64,000 bases of DNA from UBA7672 sp047601145. GTDB lineage: Bacteria > Pseudomonadota > Alphaproteobacteria > Caulobacterales > Hyphomonadaceae. Position 1 is the first letter of the stretch, and each line of letters begins with the position of its first letter. Below the pieces are notes generated by a model, which worked only from the letters and a program-made list of their open reading frames with translations, was not told where the DNA came from and did not search any database. The stretch is taken from positions 1 to 64,000 of the forward strand of contig JASGJW010000003.1 of assembly GCA_047601145.1 (NCBI GenBank), given 5' to 3'. Both the position numbers and the translations under genes were made by a program. Positions 27,772 through 37,946 of the stretch are shown piece by piece.

Positions 27772-28205
27772 GCCACGATTGTTTTTTTCTCGATGGCCTC
27801 GAAGATCACTTGAAAGACCTTTTGGCGCAGGGTTTCGGCGCAAAAGGGCTTTACGATGTAGGCATCGACGTCATGTTGTTTGGCCATTGAAATCTTCATG
27901 CGCTCTTGCGATTGTTGGCTAGTGACCATTATGAACGGTGTTTTAGAGCGTGTGCGACTGGCACGTACGGCCCGCAGAAAAGTCAGACCATCGGTTTTAG
28001 GCATTTCCCAGTCGCAGATGACGATATCGACTCTTTGCAAGGGATCGAGCATGAATTTAAAGGCCTCGGTGCCGTTACCGGCTTCCAGAAACTTTTGAAA
28101 GCCGATTACGCGCAATTGCTGAATGATGATCTGACGAATCATCTGGTCGTCGTCGACCACCAAAACGGTGAGATGTGCCGCCTTGACCGTATTTGTTTCC
28201 TTCAT
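27768..28205 (-). CDS. Single-domain CheY-like response regulator
   Basis: 145 residues, receiver only. VLVVDDDQMIRQ, phosphorylated Asp in IVICDWEMPKTDGL, Thr in PFIMVTSQQS and Lys in AYIVKPFCAETL. No output domain. Start and stop each overlap neighbouring genes by 4 bases (ATGA), placing it between the hybrid kinase and the glycine-rich protein in one transcript. Confidence 0.92.
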   Translation of the reverse strand: MKETNTVKAAHLTVLVVDDDQMIRQIIIQQLRVIGFQKFLEAGNGTEAFKFMLDPLQRVDIVICDWEMPKTDGLTFLRAVRASRTRSKTPFIMVTSQQSQERMKISMAKQHDVDAYIVKPFCAETLRQKVFQVIFEAIEKKTIVA

Positions 28206-29430
28206 GACTGACCTCCCGGTAAGGTGACTAAGACTTCGGTCCCGCCCTTACTGTGATTTTGCAAAACCAATTCGCCGCCATTTTCGATTTCAACGATCTC
28301 TTTGCAAATGGCCAAGCCCAGGCCGCTGCCCTCGCGGCCCTTGGTGGTGAACAGGGGCTCGGTCACTCGGTGCAAGATGTCTTGCGGAATACCGGGGCCG
28401 CTGTCGCGCACAGAGATCTGCACGTTCTCGCCCTTGCTGGTTACGCTTAAATGCAATTCGCCGCCGTCGGGCATGACGTGCAGCGAGTTTAAGAACAGAT
28501 TGACGAAGACTTGCACCAAGGCGTGGCGGGCGGCGCGCACAAACGTGAGTTTGTCGGTTGAGATTTATAAATGTGAATATGGCGCTTACGAAATTGAAAT
28601 TCCAGAAGCTCGGTGGCCTCATCCGGAAGTTTCCAAATCTCGATGTTTTCGATTGCCGGGGCGGCTTCTTCAGAGCCATGCATTTTGCGAAAGCGCATCA
28701 ATAGGTTTGAGGCCGTGTCCGACGCCTTCAAGATCGATGTCGAGCGCGCTCTTCATCGCCTGGGGGTCCATTTTCTCGAGGGCGATTTCGGCGTTACCCA
28801 CGATATGAGTCAAAAGATTGCCGAACTCATGCGCCACTGAACGCCCGACGGCGGCGACCGCACTTTGTTTCTCGTTTTGCATCAGAAGTTGATTGGCTTC
28901 GCTTAGGCGCTCTTCTTGCCACTCTTTCAAACGGTGAAGATCCCAAAGGCTTGTGGCATTGCGGGCCTTTTGAAGGATTTCACCTTCGCTGAAGGGCTTG
29001 TTGATGTAATCCCATTTTCGCGATTCTCTTCACCCAGAAACGAGCCAATCGTATCGACCGTGCGATCGTGATAGGCCGTGACGAAGACGGCGAACATTTT
29101 GGGATCGACCGAGAGAATCTGCTTCACCAATTCGATGCCATCGATCTCGGCCCCTAGGACAACGTCAAAAAAGCCCATTGCAAATGGACGATTTTCGCGC
29201 AAGGCATCGGTGATGGCCTCGATCGCTTGCTCTGGCGTGTTGACGACTGTGATGTCGAATTCGCTCGAAGCAGGTTTTGCGACTGGTGGCGCGCTTCGGC
29301 TCGAGCGCAGAAGGGGCGTGACATTAGCTGGCAGGCCAGGTGAAAGAACGCGGCGGATGCCTTCGGCAATCTCGGGTTCATCGTCGATGACCAGGATGCG
29401 GCGATTGGGAACCGGCGTGTTCTTGGGCAA
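28202..29430 (-). CDS. Receiver-histidine kinase hybrid, frameshifted
   Basis: About 410 residues. TTG start at 29430 (MPKNTPVPNRRILVIDDEPE). N-terminal receiver with Asp in FFDVVLGAEIDGIEL and Lys in NKPFSEGE, a coiled linker (EWQEERLSEANQLLMQ), H-box VGRSVAHEFGNLLTHIVGNA and ATPase end DSGPGIPQDIL, GREGSGLGLAICKEI. Indels near 29,010, 28,725 and 28,550. Receiver-first kinases act as relays between a sensor and a final receiver, as the gene order suggests. Confidence 0.85.
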
Positions 29431-29457
29431 AAGATTCTTACTGATCGCGAATCGAGT

Positions 29458-31545
29458 TTAGCGGCGGTGCTCACGCGGCGGCTCCTTTTTTGCCCATCTT
29501 GGAGTTTCAAGGGAAGGCGGATGCGGAAGATGGTTTTCTGGCCCGGTGAAGATTCGACAAAGTCGATGTCGCCGCCATAGCCGCGCACAAAACGGCGCGC
29601 GATTCCAAGGCCAAGACCGGTGCCGTGCTCGGGCGCCTTGGTGGTGAAGCTGGCTTCAAACAGACGACCCTGATCGACCGGCGCGATGCCGACGCCATTG
29701 TCTTCGATGTCGATGATGAGATCGCGGCCCAGGGTCGCGGTGCGTACGCGCATTGTGGGCGCTTGGCCAGCCGAAAAGGCGTGCGACTTCGAGGGCATGT
29801 AGAGAGTTGCGCATCAGATTGGTTACCGTTTGCACGATCTCGTCACGATCAACGACACAAATCGGATCTTTGGCTGTGAAGGCCGTTTCGATATTACAGC
29901 CCTTCTCAATAAACAAATCGTGCATAATCTGACAACAGTCGCTTAAGATTGCATGTAAGTCGTTGGGCTTGGCGTCCGTTTTTAAATGGCCCAAGCGGCG
30001 CATTCCATTGATGATCTTGCCGATGCGTTCGCCCTCTTCGCGAATGAACTGCATATCGCTCGCCACCGACTTTTGCTGAGTGTTCAAATGCGCCGACACT
30101 TGATTCAGGTTTTCAAGATCTTCTTGGAACAGATTTTTTTCTGGATAAACCGTCGAGGGCGACTTCCAACTCTCGACCAACTTGTCGAAGCCCCCATCTT
30201 GATAGTCCTTGGACCACGCCCTTTGGATCTCTTGCACGACTTGCAATTGCGCATCGGGTGAAACCTTTTTTTGCACCAGACCGGCTCTGGTCAGCAAAAT
30301 CGTCAAAGGATTCAAAACTTCGTGGGCTGTGCGACCAGCCAGTTCGCCAAGTGAAGCCAGACGCGTGGTGCGAATCAGCGCCTCTTGCACCTCTTTGACC
30401 TTCTTGTTCTGCTCGGCAAGCTGTTCGGTGCGCTCTTTCTTCTTGTCCAGTTCGCGGTTCATATCTTGGAGGGCGTCGCGCGAGTGCTTCAGGTCCGAAA
30501 TCATCTGATTGAAACTCTTAGCCAGAGTCACGGTTTCATCGCGGCCTTTCAATTGAATATTCGTGGTCAGATCGCCGCGTGAAACCGCATCCATCCCATC
30601 GACCAAGCGGTTGATGTTTTCTGTCAAGGAGCGCGAGATCAGAAATGCCGCTAGGATCACCAGGGTCAGGACAATCGAACCAAAAAGCAGAGTGCGCACC
30701 GTTAGATCCCTGACGACTTGAAAGACCTGGCTTTCTTGCGCCTTAGCCACGACTACGATCTGATCGTTAAAACCCTTGGCCAGCGCCCCTAGAAGCTTTT
30801 TCGTGGCCCAGATCACGGCGCACGACGCTGATCTTGGCTGGCATCGCTTCGGCCTCTACGAAAAGTGGATCACTGCCGACGTTAGGATGTTTCAGCAACG
30901 AGCTTGCGTTCGAGCGCACGAGGACTTGTCCACGGCGATTGGCGACAAAGACCTCACTGAGCTGAACCAAAGATACAGACTTCAAAAAGCGATCGAGTTT
31001 GACGAAGCCGACAATGGCCCATTGCTCAAGCGGTCGACCCCTTTCATCTTGTGCCACCACCAGGCGGCCGTAGCCGATCAAGGGCGGTCCGCCATCGACC
31101 GAGGCATTCCAGATGTCCTCGCCGCTATGTAGGATTTCATTTAGCGGAACAGGATTGAGTTCATTGATCTTAGCGAAGAAGCCCTTATCCAAACCATAGG
31201 TCTGCATGAATTTGTCTTGATAAAATGAGCGCTCGGTTTTTGTGGCGTCGGTACGATAGATCGAGACGGCGACGATATCTGAATCGTCAGACAACAAATC
31301 ACTGGCCAAGCGGGTCTGCAGAGTTTGCGGAAGCAGTGCAAAAATCTGCGAGTTTCGGACACGCCACCAAACTGAGTTTCAAGTTCTGAGGTGAGGTTGG
31401 AAACTTGGCTGCGATTTAGGTCAAATACCAATTGGGTTTTGTCCGATTTGAAAACCGTCACCGCCATAAACAAATAGACACCGAGGCAGGTCGCAAGCAA
31501 GGTGCTCATCACGGCTAAAAACTTCAGGCGAATCGATAACTTCAC
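29458..31545 (-). CDS. Membrane sensor histidine kinase with HAMP, frameshifted
   Basis: About 695 residues. First membrane helix at residues 7-33 (FLAVMSTLLATCLGVYLFMA), a periplasmic sensor of about 270 residues (Cache-like by size and position), second helix (LLFGSIVLTLVILAAFLIS), HAMP (GMDAVSRGDLTTNIQL), coiled coil, H-box GRTAHEVLNPLTILLTRAG and ATPase end EHGTGLGLGIARRFVRGYGG. Pieces are joined across indels near 31,340, 30,800, 29,770 and 29,490. Stop at 29458-29460 precedes the hybrid kinase by 27 bp. Confidence 0.87.
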
Positions 31546-31597
31546 TGGCCCAGTCTCCTTATATTACTGATCGGAGTATTGACTCGAATCGTTAGGG

Positions 31598-32801
31598 CTA
31601 GCGTGGCGTTCGAAAGGCACGATCATCGGCGCTGACGCTTTGCCCGCCGGCACTGACCGAAAGTCCGGCGATCGCGTACAGAGTGTTGGCCGTAAGCCCC
31701 GTCATAACCAGGGAATGAGTGGTGACCAAAGTCGGGTTGACGCTCGAAAACGTGGTCACGCCTGAGACCGTATTTTTCAGGCGCAACTGCGTAGTCGATG
31801 GAATGCTCGTCACCCAGGTGGCGGTGACCGTGGTCGGCGTGCTTGAGATCGAGAAATTGGAAATCAAAAGCGGATTTTCTTGCGCGCAAGGATTGGTGGC
31901 ATTGGCCGCCTGCGTGAAGAAGTAGTTCTCGTTGGCCAGCGGCTTCCAACCTCGCGTCAGCATATCGTAGTAGGTGTTGGTCGGTGGCGAGCCCGTGGTG
32001 TTCGGATCAAAATAGCGCTCATTGCCGCTTTGCCCGCATTCGCTGTCATCGACTGGTTGAGCGGGATCATGCCCGATCGGCAGCGGCCGCCACATCGCCA
32101 CCATCGAAATATGATAGCGCGGACCTTGATAGTACTGGATCACCACCGGTAACTTGGTCGTCGAATTCATATAGACGGCGTGTGATCCGCAGCCCATGCG
32201 AGTGGGGTGGTCACCGTCATTATCAACTAAAGTAGTTTGTGTGCCATCGGCATTTTTCTGAGAAACCGTGGCGCCGTCATCAGACAGAACAGCCAACTCA
32301 TACCAGCCGGGCGCCTCACCCTCTCCCAGCATAAGCTGCGTCTCCATATACAGGCCGAAGTATTTCATACAGAGGCTGATTGTCCTGGTTCAGGATCAAG
32401 GTGCCATCCTGAGTGTAAAAGCCTAAGTCGAACATTCGCGTGGGAATAAAGAGCTTGTCGAAATAGAGTGTACTTTGAATCGGCGTACCATTGGCGATGT
32501 AGTCGGCGACGTGGTTGTAGCGGGGCTGCGAGTCTTGCAAATAGACCAGCGTGCCGGTGATCCCGTGATCGCGCGCCGAGACGCCCGCGTTGAAGGGGTC
32601 GCACACGGTGCGGGCGGGAGTTGTGAGAGGAGGCTTCACATCGCTGGGGTTGCCAACAATATCGCTATCGCCTTCGGTGCCCTGACCCGAGGTCAGGCAA
32701 CCCGTAAGAGACAACGATAAGCCCAGGCCAAAAACGACAGGTAAAACTACCTGAGCCGCGAAGCCTCTCTGTGCCTGGAAACGTCCAACAGAGGCTTTCA
32801 T
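31598..32801 (-). CDS. Lipoprotein with PA14-like and fibronectin-like regions, one frameshift
   Basis: About 400 residues. Signal peptide ends in lipobox SLTGC. A middle region with MFDLGFYTQDGTLIL, GWYELAVLSDDGATVS and VVIQYYQGPRYHISMV resembles PA14-type beta sandwiches that bind glycans or calcium. The C-terminus is a fibronectin III-like strand set (TTVTATWVTSIPSTTQLRL, LTANTLYAIAGLSVSAGG). Indel near 32,360. It lies 52 bp upstream of the sensor kinase on the same strand, so it may present a ligand to it. Confidence 0.75.
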
Positions 32802-33072
32802 ATTAGTTATATTCTAGACGCTTCTTTATGAGTCTTCATGAAGAATACATATTTTGTTTAATTGCTGGACGTTCCAAGACTCGGGTTGAGACAAGAGTGT
32901 TGCAAATTGGGACGGTGTCAGAAATCTAACGACTGCCAGCTCTTCCACGCTCTGCTAAGAGTTCCACACCTGGCAAGCGTTTTAGCGCGTTTGGAGTTGG
33001 TCCTGGCGTTGCAACATCAGGTGCTAGGACGTGAATTCAACGACAGTTCACTAACCAGAGTGAGTGACGACT

Positions 33073-33701
33073 ATGGAATTCAACAACTTAGCTAAACTTA
33101 GCCAGGGCCTGGGCTGTACCGCTCTTATGCTTGTGGTCAGCTTCAGCTTGGAGGCCACGGCCCGTCCCTATGAGGGCGGTCGGCACGGGCCGCACGGTCC
33201 ACGACACCACCTGTGATGTGCATGTGGATTGCTCGACCCACGAAATCACGGTTCGCGGCAAAGTCAGCCGCATTGATTGTGGCAAGCCCGGGACGTATCT
33301 CACGCACAACGGAGTTGGCCGCATCGGCGGTTGGCACTATGGCCGCGTTGTGAAGAATGGAATTCGTATCGAAGGGATTCCGGGAATCCGGCCACTCTGG
33401 CGGCAGCAAAGTGTTTCACTCGGTCAGCTGGGGACCGCTGGGATTAAATGATTCCTTGGGCTGCATTCACGTGACGCCACGAACTCGCGATATGTTGCAT
33501 AGTTGTGAGGGTTCACGGCTGAGAGATCACCGGCGCCGGTACCAGCGGGCGACCTCGCCAAAGGGCTATCGCCGCCGTTATCCACGAAATGATCGTGGGG
33601 GCGTTGAGCCGGCCAAGCCTTCAATACAATTGGAATTCTGGTCTTCCGGGCACTCACAATTAAGAGCGACGATTGAACGAACGAAAGGGATACGGCAATG
33701 A
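33073..33701 (+). CDS. L,D-transpeptidase-like secreted protein, frameshifted
   Basis: ATG 33073 opens a signal peptide (LGCTALMLVVSFSLEATA). After an indel near 33,180 the frame reads TYLTHNGVGRIGGWHYGRVV. After another near 33,390 it reads KVFHSVSWGPLGLNDSLGCIHV, matching the YkuD pattern of a His followed by S-x-GC. Such enzymes make 3-3 crosslinks or attach proteins to peptidoglycan; Bdellovibrio carries many. The 3' end is unclear and may be as early as 33,505 if another indel exists. Confidence 0.65.
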
Positions 33702-34052
33702 GTAACGTTAAGAAATGGATCCTGAGCCTGACTCTTGTAAGCACGGCGACAGCGGGGGCTGCGGCCCAAGCGCACTCGCACAAGGCTGAGCCGCTGCCGC
33801 CTATAAAGAAGAGGTTGACCGGTCCTTCGCTCAATCCGCACGACGAATTCCTGGTCGAGAGTTACGATCCACAAACGCGCACCTATAGCAGCTCGGTCCT
33901 CTTGGATGACGAAACGGCCGGTCCTTTGATCGCAAGTCGCGAGAGACTTGGCGAAATTCTCTGAGGGCATCGAGCTTGGCGCCATCGAAAAGGCGCCGTA
34001 TTCGATCGTCTCGTTCCGCTATTCGGTTGGTGACAAAGAGATTCACGTTTGA
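33698..34052 (+). CDS. Small periplasmic protein, unknown, one frameshift
   Basis: ATG 33698; signal peptide MSNVKKWILSLTLVSTATAG followed by a polar mature part (HDEFLVESYDPQTRTYSSS). The frame stops at 33,964, but one indel near 33,948 restores EGIELGAIEKAPYSIVSFRY and a stop at 34,050-34,052, about 118 residues in all. No family recognised. It follows the transpeptidase-like gene closely. Confidence 0.6.
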
Positions 34053-34086
34053 CCGCCGAGCAGATCGCCGCACGTCGCGGAAAATA

Positions 34087-34437
34087 ATTTAATTGTTCGA
34101 AAGCGCCGGAGTTGACCCAAGTCTGCACCTGCGCTTTTTGCGTCGCCGTGAGCGGAGCGCCTGGCGGCATGCGATTGCCATTGATGGCATTGAGCATCGC
34201 GGTTCGACCGGCGCTGACTTGCACATAGCTGGCATAGCTGATGCCGGCCGAGGTCAGACCACCGCCATCGGCGAACTTAGGCAGTTTGGCGCAATGATAT
34301 TTGTATTCACATAGTTGAACGAATTGGTATTGCCGGCCGCCAAAGTCGTGGCGCTGGCGACATTGCTGTACAGCGAATCACCGGCCAGATTGCTGGCGCG
34401 CACGCGATACGAATACGTCGTCGCCGTCCCCCGATCA
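34087..34437 (-). pseudogene. C-terminal fragment of fibronectin III / cytochrome c-like lipoprotein
   Basis: Cut off at its 5' side by the contig junction. Reads TYSYRVRASNLAGDSLYSNV (fibronectin III end), then NYVNTNIIAPNC and, after an indel near 34,280, a domain with MLNAINGNRMPPGAPLTATQ and AQVQTWVNSGA. The latter is the usual end of secreted cytochrome-like domains (MPPG, W-[IV]-N-x-G). The expected CxxCH reads CAKLP here; an indel could hide an original CAKCH. The end near 34,090 is inferred. Confidence 0.55.
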
Positions 34438-34445
34438 TAGCGAGC
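34430..34445. other. Probable chimeric junction between two genomes
   Basis: On the minus strand trpE codes through AAEEAARYD, the normal end region of the enzyme. It then continues in frame into TATTYSYRVRASNLAGD, a fibronectin III strand unrelated to anthranilate synthase. G+C, codon use, frameshift density and gene content all change here. See findings. Confidence 0.85.
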
Positions 34446-35855
34446 AGCCTCTTCAGCCGCCCGAAACAGCGCGCTGGCCTTGTGCACTGTCTCCATGAAC
34501 TCGCTCTCGGGATTGCTGTCGTACACGACCCCGCCGCCCGCCTGCACATGGATCTTGCCGCCCGCGAACACCGCCGTCCGCAGCGCGATGCAGGTATCCA
34601 TGTCGCCGCCCGCACCAAAGTATCCGACGCCGCCCGCATAGACGCCCCGCGCATGCGGCTCCAGCTCAGTGATGATCTCCATCGCCCTGATCTTCGGTGC
34701 GCCAGACGTCGTACCCGCCGGGAAGCCCGCCGCCAGCGCCGAGACCATGTCCTCGCCCGCCTTCAGCCGTCCCTGCACGTTGGAGACGATGTGCATCACG
34801 TGGGAATAGCGCTCCACCGTGAAGCTCTCTGTTACCTCGACAGACCCACGCGCCGCGACGCGGCCCACATCGTTCCGCCCAAGGTCGAGCAGCATCAGGT
34901 GCTCGGCCCGTTCCTTCGGGTCGGCCAGCAGCTTCTGTTCGTTCGCAAGATCAGCCTCCGGCGTCGCCCCGCGCGGCAGCGTCCCCGCGATCGGCCGCAC
35001 CGTCACTACGCCATTCCGCACGCGCACAAGGATTTCCGGGCTCGATCCCGAAATCTGGAACGCGCCGAAGTTCACGTAGAACATGAAAGGCGATGGGTTC
35101 AGCCTGCGCAGCGCCCGGTAGAAGGCGAATGGCGACCGCTCGAACGGCGCCGAAAACCGCTGGCTCGGCACGACCTGGAAGATGTCACCTGCGCGAATGT
35201 ACGTCTTCGCCTTCTCGACCATGTCGAGATAGCGCTCCTTCGTCGTGTTCGACGCGAACTCGATCTTCTCGACCGGCGCATCGTTAGGCCGCGACGGCGG
35301 CATCGGCTGGTCCAGCTTCGCCTCGATCGCGTCGATCCGCGCCAGCGTCGCCGCTTCCCCGCCGCGCTCGGGAGCCGCGATGATGATTTCCTGCTTCACG
35401 CCGTCGAAGATCAGCACGACGCCGGGTCGCATGAGCATCGCTTCCGGCACGCCGTTGGGGTCGGCCTTCGCCGCCGGAAGCTCCTCGACATAGCGAACCA
35501 TGTCATAACCCAGATAACCGTAGGCCCCAGCCGCCATCGGCGGCAGCCCGTCCATGCCCGACACCTTGCACGCGTCGATGAACCCGCGCAGCGAGCCCAT
35601 CACGTCGGTCGAAGCCGATAGCACTTCCTTGAACTCGGGGCTTAGCGACGTTTCCGCCTTGCCGCCCCTTGCACGCCACCACAGGTCCGGCGCCAACCCG
35701 ATGAACGAATAACGGCCGCGGGTTTCCCCGCCCATCACGCTCTCGAACAGAACCAGCCCCGGCGACATGGGGTTCAGCTTCAGCATCGCTGAAACCGGCG
35801 ACTCCGTGTCGTCGACCCGCCGCCGAATGTGAAGTCGGGGCAGGGATGTCGTCAT
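34438..35855 (-). CDS. trpE: Anthranilate synthase component I, C-terminal end cut by junction
   Basis: Converts chorismate and ammonia to anthranilate, first step of tryptophan synthesis, with TrpG. About 470 residues from ATG 35855, which overlaps the ppiD stop as ATGA. Conserved blocks: MKL-type N-terminus LPRLHIRRRVDDTESPVSAM, GDIFQVVPSQRF, MFYVNFGAFQISGSSPE, VRPIAGTLPRG, LLDLGRNDVGRV, GFPAGTTSGAPKIRAM and GGGVVYDSNPESEFMET. Only the last few residues are lost; the downstream trpG is not in the contig. Confidence 0.95.
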
Positions 35856-37759
35856 TGTTCGTCTTTGGTGAAGCTGTCGAAGTACTGCTGGACGGCAGCC
35901 TCCTGGATGTCGAACTTCACTTCCTTCTGGAGGCCGCCGACAAACACCTGCTGGAGATCCTGCTGCAGCGTCTGCGCCACGCGCGGCGCGATCTGCGCCC
36001 GCAGCATCGCCGCCACCGCCGGTGTCACCGGTTCGATCTTCTCGACGCGCACCACCCACGGAACGCCGTCGCCGCCCATGACAACCGATACGTCACCCTG
36101 CTTGAGCGCGAACGATCCCTGCAGCAGGCCCGGCTCCATGGAGCCTTGTTCGCCCTGAAAGCGCGTCGTGGTCAGCACGGGCAGGACGGTTAGCTTCGCC
36201 GCAGCCGCCGCTTGCTCGAACGTCTTGCCGCCTTTCACCGCGGCGACCATGTCGTCGGCTGCCTTGGAGGCGGCATTGCGCTTCTGCTCGTTCACGTAGA
36301 GCAGCTGCACGCGTGGCTTCACTTCGGCGAAGGGTTGCGTGTAGGGCGCGATGATCTCGTCGAGGCGGTACATCGAGCGGACATTGTCGCCCTCGAACAG
36401 GTTGGTCATCTGCCCTGGTTGCAGCGTGAACAATTCCTGCAGCGCAGGCGCGCCGGCCGGAATCTGCACGGGCTCGCCCGTGATCGTGCGGCCCTGCTGG
36501 TCAATGGGCGCCAGCATCGTGACCGGGAAACCAAACTGCTTGCCGATGTCTTCCAGCGGCTGGCCGCCCGCGGCATCGCGGAACTTCTCGGACTCGTCCT
36601 CATAGACGCGCTGGGCCTCAGGCATCGCCAGGTCGTGACGAACCTTGTCGGCGACCTTCTCGAACGGCTCGGCGATACCTGGCGTGATGGTGTTCACGAT
36701 CAGTGTCGTCCACGGCGAAGCATCGTCCAGCTTGAAGGGATTGCTATGAATCTGGTTGGCCGGCAGGCTGAACACAAGCTGGTTGTAATCCTTGTTCGTA
36801 ACGTCAGCCGGCTTCACCGTCCTGTCGGTGCGCGTCAGTCCAGCGACGCGCTTTTGCGCCTCATCCACCGTGACGCCCTGTTTCACGAGGTCGACCAGCG
36901 ATTGCACTGCGTTGCGATCCGTGGAGGAGAACTCGCTGATCGTCCGCGTCTCCGGCGTCGAATAGTCCTTGATGCGCGCCTCGTACTCGGCCTTCACCTG
37001 CTCATCTGTGACCGGGGTGCGATCGAGGAAGTCGTCCGGCGAATAGCTCAGCACCGAGATGCGACGGCGCTCTTTCTGCGCGAACATCTCCTTGTGCCCG
37101 TTATACCAGGTCTCGAGTTCCGCATCCGTCGGCGCCTTCAGTCCCGTCACGGTCTGCTCGCCCACCTTGGCGACCGTCAGCGTACGGGATTCGCCTTCGA
37201 AATTGATCACCGGCAGCGACAGCAGGTCCGGAACCTTCAGCGCAGCCATCGATGAGTCCTGGATGTAGAAGCGCGTCATCGCATCGCGGACGAAGTCCTC
37301 GTACTGCTTCACGTTGCGCAGGCCGCGCTGGCTCGCTTCCGCGCGGATCGCCTCGATGTTCACGCGGCCCAGCGCATCCTTAAACACGGTGGTGTCGTTC
37401 AGCAGCGTGTTCTGCACGGCGTCCGTGCTCGCGCGGATGCCCTTGAGGTCGGCATAGGCTGACAGCGCAGTCTGGTACATCAGCTTGCTGAGCGCCTGTT
37501 GGCCGAGGCCCTGTTTCATGGCCTCGTTCTGCGACAGGACCTTGCCATCGCGGACGCGGGCCTCGTCGATCATGTCCTGCAATTCCTTGGTGATGTCGGC
37601 CGGACGGATCTCGCGATCACCAATCCTGATGAAGCCGCCGCCCGTGATGCCGCGGAACGGATCCTGGAACCCGAAAATGCCGAAGCTGATGATCAGGGGA
37701 ATGAACAGCAGGACGGCCGCCCACTTCGATTTTGCAAACTTGCGAATACCGCCGATCAT
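35852..37759 (-). CDS. ppiD: PpiD/SurA-like peptidylprolyl isomerase, membrane anchored
   Basis: Periplasmic folding chaperone tethered to the inner membrane. 635 residues. N-terminal anchor at about 12-30 (KWAAVLLFIPLIISFGIFGF), a SurA-N-like helical domain (about 40-170), a PPIase-like central part and a C-terminal helical region (AASKAADDMVAAVKGGKTFE). Order ppiD-trpE is common in Alphaproteobacteria. 187 bp from the divergent tpiA, so the promoters of both lie there. Confidence 0.9.
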   Translation of the reverse strand: MIGGIRKFAKSKWAAVLLFIPLIISFGIFGFQDPFRGITGGGFIRIGDREIRPADITKELQDMIDEARVRDGKVLSQNEAMKQGLGQQALSKLMYQTALSAYADLKGIRASTDAVQNTLLNDTTVFKDALGRVNIEAIRAEASQRGLRNVKQYEDFVRDAMTRFYIQDSSMAALKVPDLLSLPVINFEGESRTLTVAKVGEQTVTGLKAPTDAELETWYNGHKEMFAQKERRRISVLSYSPDDFLDRTPVTDEQVKAEYEARIKDYSTPETRTISEFSSTDRNAVQSLVDLVKQGVTVDEAQKRVAGLTRTDRTVKPADVTNKDYNQLVFSLPANQIHSNPFKLDDASPWTTLIVNTITPGIAEPFEKVADKVRHDLAMPEAQRVYEDESEKFRDAAGGQPLEDIGKQFGFPVTMLAPIDQQGRTITGEPVQIPAGAPALQELFTLQPGQMTNLFEGDNVRSMYRLDEIIAPYTQPFAEVKPRVQLLYVNEQKRNAASKAADDMVAAVKGGKTFEQAAAAAKLTVLPVLTTTRFQGEQGSMEPGLLQGSFALKQGDVSVVMGGDGVPWVVRVEKIEPVTPAVAAMLRAQIAPRVAQTLQQDLQQVFVGGLQKEVKFDIQEAAVQQYFDSFTKDEQ

Positions 37760-37946
37760 CGGCGTAACTCCCTGATATTAGGCGGCGACCAAGCAAGGTT
37801 GTCCGCTGGAACACGGCTTGCTAGAGCATTTTGCGGCGAAGGGGAAACCGGTTCGCCGCAGGAAAATGCGACAATACGGCAGGATTCTGCAGCGGGGCTC
37901 AGCCGCCCCACAGCTAAAGCCGCTTTGGTCGCGGGAGACTTGGTGA

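Noticed and set aside
32862..33095. 77-residue frame in the gap 32,802-33,072
   Set aside because: Composition is not protein-like, there is no ribosome binding site, and it overlaps the next gene; I see no gene or repeat in this gap.
34482..35621. 379-residue plus-strand frame opposite trpE
   Set aside because: It is a G+C-driven shadow, rich in Arg and His, fully antisense to a well-supported gene.
34254..36059. A novel anthranilate synthase-fibronectin fusion protein
   Set aside because: The join coincides with a change of genome signature and gene content; it is best explained as an assembly chimera.
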